Positions 59,079 through 64,000 of a stretch of DNA of 64,000 bases are shown piece after piece. Source of the stretch: Thozetella sp. PMI_491 (taxonomy: Eukaryota; Ascomycota; Sordariomycetes; Chaetosphaeriales; Chaetosphaeriaceae); contig MU270027.1 in the NCBI GenBank assembly GCA_021432635.1, positions 372,001 through 436,000 on the forward strand, read 5' to 3'. The notes under the pieces are model-generated. The model was not told the origin of the DNA. It did not search any database and saw only the letters and a list, made by a program, of their open reading frames with translations. Each line of letters opens with the position of its first letter. Positions within the stretch are counted from its first letter, which is position 1. A program made the translations under genes and the position numbers.

Positions 59079-60452
59079 ATGTCGACGGGACGTCTCACTT
59101 TCCTCTATCCGCATCTCTTCCGCAGCGTCCGATTGAGAGACCAGGCAGTGCAGGTCGCCCGCCAGAGCTCCCGCCCCAGACCCGCGCTCCCTCCTCCGCC
59201 CTTTGCAAGCTCGACAATCGCCCGGGCCTCGACGCAAGCGGTAAAGCCACCCGGAAGGGCGACGGAACCCAAATCAACTCCTGCTGCCCCCAAGAGAGGC
59301 CCGGCCAAGAACGCCGGCGCCATTGCCGAAGAGCCCAAGCCGTCGACAGCTGAGAAAGGGGTCGAAGATGCCGAGGGGAAGAATTCGGTAAAGGACCCCC
59401 TCAAGGCGGCTCCTAATGCGCCTCCTGGGGAGGTGCCTGAGGATGCTTCCGCGAGCGCGAGCAAGGAGAAGACACAGAAAGAAAATAACGCGCAGGCTGA
59501 AGAGACCTCTGCCGACGCTGCACCCTCTTCCACGCCGCAGCAGCCGAAGCCGGACGAGGCCATCCCCCTTGGTCCTCCTTCCCCTCAAGTTGCGGCCGAG
59601 ACCCCCAAGGGAACTTCGGGTCCTATGGACGCCATTCTACGGATGCCGCCGCCGCCGTCCGCCTCGAAAGACTCCAAGATTAAGCCGCCGTACCTCGCTC
59701 CGCCACCGTACGTACATTACTTCGACACCTATAGCCTAGTCAAACAGCTCTCAACCGCGGGCTACACAGATGCACAGGCCATCACGGCCATGAAGGCAGT
59801 ACGGCAGCTGCTCGCGCACAACCTTGATGTGGCGCAGAGCGGGCTGGTGTCCAAGAGCGATGTCGAGAACGAGACGTATCTGTTCCGCGCCGCCTGCAGC
59901 GAGCTGAGCACCGAGGTCAAGAACAACCGCCGCGTCGCGGACGAGCAGATGCGCCAGCAGCGCACCGTGCTGCAGCATGAGCTCGACATACTATCACAGT
60001 CTCTCAACGGCGAGCTGCAGGCGCTCAATGATAGCGTGCGGGGCATGTTCAACGACCGGCGGATGGCGGTACGGGAGGAGCAGAAGGCGGTCGAGAGTGC
60101 GGTAAGTGTTCTCTTTCTAGTATCATGCGGGGCCCCTAGAAGCACCGACTGACGGACTGGTGTGCAGATCCAGCAAATCAACTACCAAATCAGCATCAAG
60201 ATGACCAGTGACGCCAAGTCTGAGATCGAAGGGCTCCGCTGGGTGCTGATCCGGCGCTCAGTCCTGGGCATCATCTTTATGGCGGTCCTCATGTTCGGGT
60301 CGCTGCGCTACGGTAGTTACGTGACGCACGAGAAGAAGAAGGAGGCCGAGCGCCTGGCGCGTGAGAGGAAGGCCGCTCGCAAGTCGGGGCTGGATGGCAA
60401 GCATGACCATGGAGATGTGCCAGGAGCGGCCGAGATCCTCGCCGCGAACTGA
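59079..60452 (+). CDS. DUF1640/CCDC90-type mitochondrial coiled-coil membrane protein
   Basis: Two exons: 59079-60101 and 60168-60452, giving 435 residues. The N-terminus MSTGRLTFLYPHLFRSVRLRDQ is basic and lacks acids, as in mitochondrial presequences. A long Pro/Ala/Glu-rich linker follows. The conserved part begins YFDTYSLVKQLSTAGYTDAQA and runs through LVSKSDVENETYLFRAACSEL, a coiled coil, then KSEIEGLRWVLIRRSVLGII with a C-terminal membrane segment (IIFMAVLMFGSLRYG) and a basic tail. Family knowledge: DUF1640 contains yeast Fmp32 and animal CCDC90/MCUR1 proteins of the inner membrane, linked to cytochrome oxidase assembly or calcium uniporter regulation. The long linker before the conserved part makes it larger than Fmp32. 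It is convergent with the Laa1-like gene. Confidence 0.88.
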
Positions 60453-60834
60453 TGGGCAGAACCGAGTTAGGGTTAACGGGATGCATATACAAAAACGGGG
60501 GGCTGGGCACAATATACCCTGATAGAGGAGCGGGTGGGATCGTAAACAGCCAGTTCGCGCAGAAAATAGAGAAACTTTACTTTGTTCAGCCTTGTCTATG
60601 CTTTATTTACTATCTAGCCTAGATGGTGTGTTTTGATGATATATGAATATTTCCTTCGCAGCACACCAGGGCAGTGTCTGGTGCCAAGGGGTTGTAGTAA
60701 CGGAAATCGGCCATCAGGTAATATCGTGATTTTAGACCTCATTCAAGTCCGTTTGGCACCCCGAGTTTGTTCTAGGACCAATGGTGCCCGCCACTTGTTC
60801 CCTGCCGCCCAGCGCGGCTTAACAACTCGCACTC
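60453..60834. other. Convergent 3' intergenic region
   Basis: This 382-bp spacer includes TTAGGGTT at 60467-60474, just past the stop, which equals a telobox on the reverse strand. No gene is seen. Confidence 0.5.
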
Positions 60835-63800
60835 CTAGCCTCCGAAGTTCATCTTCAGTGCGATGCTGGGCTGGCCGGACCCGTCACCGGCATCTCTTGT
60901 CTGTACGTTGGCCTGGCGTCCGCTCCTGATGACTTCCTCCATGAATGCCTTCTGGCCTTCACTCATCCCCGCCACGACGCCGCGGAAGCTCGCTTGGTCA
61001 ATACCAGCGAGCTCCAGAAGCCGAGCGCTGGTCTCGCGATACACTGAGCTGCCCTCGCTGACGGCGCGCGACAAGAGCGTCGGCACGACCAGGGCCATGG
61101 CCAGGGCCTTGCGGTTGGTGGGTGTAACGCTCACATACTGCGTGAGCGAGTGCGCCACAAGCGTCCGCGCATTTTCTGGGTCCTCTGGCTCCGTGTCATT
61201 CACGAAGGCGAGGAGACGAGGGAGTAAGACACGTGCGATGCTCTGGTCCGCCGCAGTGGGGAGCGGTTGTAGAAGAAGGGAGCGAATGCAGTTGGCAGCG
61301 ACCTTGGCAGTCTGTAAGGCTTGGTTAGCATAGGGGTTTTCCTCTTTTTCCGGGGGTCCATCGCAACGGAGCGGAAGCTTACCATGCGGTCAGTCAAACA
61401 GTCCACTACCTCCTCTAAATATCTTGCCACGAGTGGGTCATTGGCTGGCAGATAGTTCTTGCCGCCGGTGAAGAGAATCGTGGTGGCTAGGAGGCAGTTC
61501 TTGACGCATGCGAGAGATGTCGCTGCCTCACGCTTCTGGGCGTTGAGGTAGATAGACAGGAACCGGCGTAGACAGCCTTGCAGCTGTACATCGGTAGGTG
61601 TGTGACCAGCATCATCGGCCCCCCGCGAAACAGCCATGCTGGCAATGAACCTCTTGAATGTTGGGAGAGATTGGGGGACGATGACCTCCTGGCAGGATGG
61701 GGTGGCGAGGATCGTCGCGAAGATGTGAATTATGCAGGCGTGGAGGTCTGTCTTGATGATGGCAGGGAAGACCTCGGCAGCGTCGACGAGGGCGTTGAGG
61801 GAGGTGCGGACGAGCAAGACGGCCTCCTCCGTCATTTGGTGCCGCACAGGCTGGTTGGCTTCAGTGAGGTTTGGTAAGAGTCCGGAAAGGACCAGCACAA
61901 TGATGCGCGTGAGCTCGAACAGCTGCTCAATATCCTCGGACAGTTCGCCATTGTCGGGTTCTTCCTGCTTCCGCGCGGCCGGGTGGGCTACGCAAAGAGC
62001 TCTGGCAATTTCCACGATGACGCCTTGCACGTCCAGGCCCTCGGTGAGCACCATCCGATCCACAAGATCCATAGTCTCAGAGAAGATGGCTTCGCGGTAG
62101 ATGGCGTGGCCGGATACGCTCGGGTGAAGAATCTTCTTTAGGGCACGCAGGATCTCCAGGTTCTGCTCTTGGGTGGCAAGGGAGTCTGTCTGCCCTGGCT
62201 TCGTAGCAAGCGCCTCAAACGCAAGGCCGAAAAGGACAAAGAAAAAGGCCACCGGCTCATCGCGGTAGTTGATGTCAGCACCCTTGGAGTGCCCGTTCGT
62301 TGACGGGCCTTGGCTCTCTTTGCCGTCGAGGGCATCGAAGACGAACTCGCTGTCCTGCTCAATCAGACTGGCAATCGCATCGACGAGCTTGAGCCACGAG
62401 TCCTGGTAGAACTTGAGGAGTGTCTCCCGGTTCAGAGCTGCGTAGACGGTATCGAGGCTGCCCGAGAGTGAAGGAGGCCCTAAGGTCATGGAGATGTCGG
62501 GTTCGAATCTCAACCGGGCGAATTCTCGAAGCGATTCGAGCCACAGGGGCGTCAAGGTGCCGATGTGCGGTCGCAACACGTCCAGGAGATACTTCTGCTC
62601 GGAGCTCGCGACCTGCAGCTCGGCCCAGGCCGCGAAGACCGACATCTTCACCATGACCTGGGCATTCGAGCTTAGGCCTTTTAGGTCGCCGATGCCGGCA
62701 TTCTCGGCCTCCTTGACGAAGTTTTCGAGCGAACTAACCAGCGTCTTGAGTATCCTGCCCATGCGGTCCACATCCCTCACAATACCCGTAGCAATGAAAG
62801 CGGCGCAGACATTGACGGCTTCCGAGGCCAACTCTGGTGATGAATCAGCGGCGAAGGCGGGCGTCAGAGCCGAGCTGATCTGGGCCTGGTATTGCTCGAG
62901 CATCATAGCCTCTTCGAAGTCCGGGTCGGGTGCCTTTCCGAACATCTTGAGCACTGCACCGATGATCTTTAGACCCCAGATCCGTTGCTCGAGAACACCA
63001 GAAGTCGAAGCGGAGAATGCCATGCGCACGACATCCGCGATTTTGTTTTGCAGCGCGGTCTCGGCCGGGGAGTCACCGTTGGTCGCGACGTCCTTGTTCA
63101 CCAGGATGAAGATGTCGTTCAGACACTCCATGGCAAAGGTTGTAACTTGCCATCTCAGAGGCTCAACCTCCGAGCCTGACGCCGCATCCTTTTCTTCTTT
63201 CGGGCCACCCGAAGCGGCCGCAAAGCCGGCAGCTTCCTCGTCTTGGAGGTCGATCGTCGGACCCTTCTTGGACGAGGATTCTCGCTTAACCGTAGCCTTC
63301 GGCCGGGTCATCCTCTGTACATGCTGGAATCTTTGCAGCCAGAGGGCGGTATCTATAAGGCAAGTCTGCCGCATCCAGTTCCTGAGGATGTTGCGGATCC
63401 CGTCATGGTCCGGCGCTCCGTCGAGAGCGAGCCAGATCTGATCCTCGAAGCCCTTCTCAGCAGCCTCAATGACATCATACGGGTTTCTCTTCATGAGGTT
63501 GTACAGGCCATCCACAGCGGAATCTCTGAGCGCTGGATATTCCGAGTTGAGATATCTCTGCAGCAGCTTGACATAGTCTTCAAAGTCCATGTAGCCCGGG
63601 GCATATAGTGTGAGATGTTCGAGGCACGAAAGGCTGGCCCGTTGGACCTGGACCTCCTCTTCCTCGCGAAATTGCTCAACCAGGGTGAAGATCAACTCTC
63701 TGGACTTGGTGGAGTCTTGGAGGTCTGGGCCTAGAACGTTGATGAGCGAGTCCACGCAGCGCGCGATCGCCGCTGTCGACGAGAGTTCTACTTCCAGGTT

Positions 63801-64000
63801 CATGGTGAGCGCAGATGGAACCTCCGGGTTGTGGGTGTCGGAGACGTAGAGCTTGGCGAGGATGCCCAGAGTACTCGACACGAAAGGGGAAAAGCCGAGT
63901 CCGGCGGCATCCGAGACCCGGGACACAGCTTCAAGCGCCCAGTAGTGAACCGTCGGGTGCGGATCGTTGCAGAGCGACATGAGAATATTAAGAATGGTCT
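60835..64000 (-). CDS. LAA1: Laa1/HEATR5-type HEAT-repeat protein, C-terminal part
   Basis: Two exons are visible on the minus strand: from the right edge (64000) to 61383, and 61311-60835, giving about 1,030 residues; the N-terminus is outside. The 66-bp intron follows DCLTDRM and the frame resumes at TAKVAANCIRS. The text is helical HEAT-type repeats, e.g. HPTVHYWALEAVSRVSDAAG, RASLSCLEHLTLYAPGYMD, EYPALRDSAVDGLYNLMKR and WMRQTCLIDTALWLQRF, with an acidic Ser/Lys linker after about 230 visible residues. Family knowledge: Laa1 (p200/HEATR5 in animals) is a protein of about 2,000 residues bound to AP-1 clathrin adaptors and helps sorting between trans-Golgi and endosomes. The identification rests on remembered family blocks and size; another giant HEAT protein is possible. 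Confidence 0.8.

Overview
The window is nuclear DNA of a filamentous ascomycete, most likely a sordariomycete and plausibly near the Chaetomiaceae. The reasons are short GT-AG introns of roughly 50-100 bp with CTAAC- or CTGAC-like branch sites, GC-rich coding DNA, long pyrimidine-rich leaders, and fungus-specific families (FMP27, Pth11-like receptor with CFEM domain, AA16 oxygenase, class II NAD-glutamate dehydrogenase). I recognise no transposon, CRISPR array, rRNA or tRNA gene. One run of 90 Ns interrupts the assembly. Exon joins were worked out by eye. Every gene model below keeps one open frame through all its junctions except the gene with an internal stop at 18.3-19.2 kb.

Layout, left to right. 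0-6 kb: C-terminal part of an FMP27/Hobbit bridge-like lipid-transfer protein. 6.7-8.5 kb: CFEM-Pth11-like receptor (-). 10-11 kb: CSN5. 11.4-13.5 kb: mitochondrial glutamyl-tRNA synthetase (-). 14.7-16.3 kb: farnesylated Ydj1-type DnaJ. 17-17.9 kb: ribosomal protein eL32. 18.3-19.2 kb: an unrecognised gene broken by one TAG (-). 19.7-22.1 kb: secreted GH78-like rhamnosidase (-). 23.5-25 kb: kynureninase (-). 26.2-28 kb: multi-pass membrane protein. 28-34 kb: a gene-poor stretch ending in the leader of NAD-glutamate dehydrogenase (34-37.4 kb). 38.4-40.4 kb: vacuolar alkaline phosphatase. 41.5 kb: small Cys-containing protein. 42.4-43.1 kb: AA16-type LPMO (-). 44.2-46.2 kb: F-box protein (-). 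47.3-48.9 kb: Rad9. 49-50.1 kb: Ats1-like RCC1 protein (-). 50.9-52.8 kb: prephenate dehydrogenase. 53.7-54.7 kb: CFEM membrane protein. 55.4-57.5 kb: alpha/beta-hydrolase fused to a Cys-phosphatase (-). 59-60.5 kb: DUF1640/CCDC90-type mitochondrial protein. 60.8 kb to the edge: C-terminal part of a Laa1/HEATR5-type HEAT protein (-).

The genes are mostly unrelated housekeeping functions (lipid transport, proteostasis, translation, amino-acid and NAD metabolism, checkpoint, vesicle traffic) mixed with secreted or surface proteins. They do not form an obvious biosynthetic cluster. The points most worth a second look are: the hydrolase fusion, whose phosphatase loop resembles animal RNA triphosphatases rather than the fungal type; the gene interrupted by one stop codon; a perfect heat-shock element before the DnaJ gene; a start codon immediately followed by an intron in the phosphatase gene; a GC-AG intron in the membrane protein gene; a 17-bp inverted repeat in the gene-poor stretch; and a recurring family of CCTAGG/GGTACC palindromes confined to intergenic DNA.
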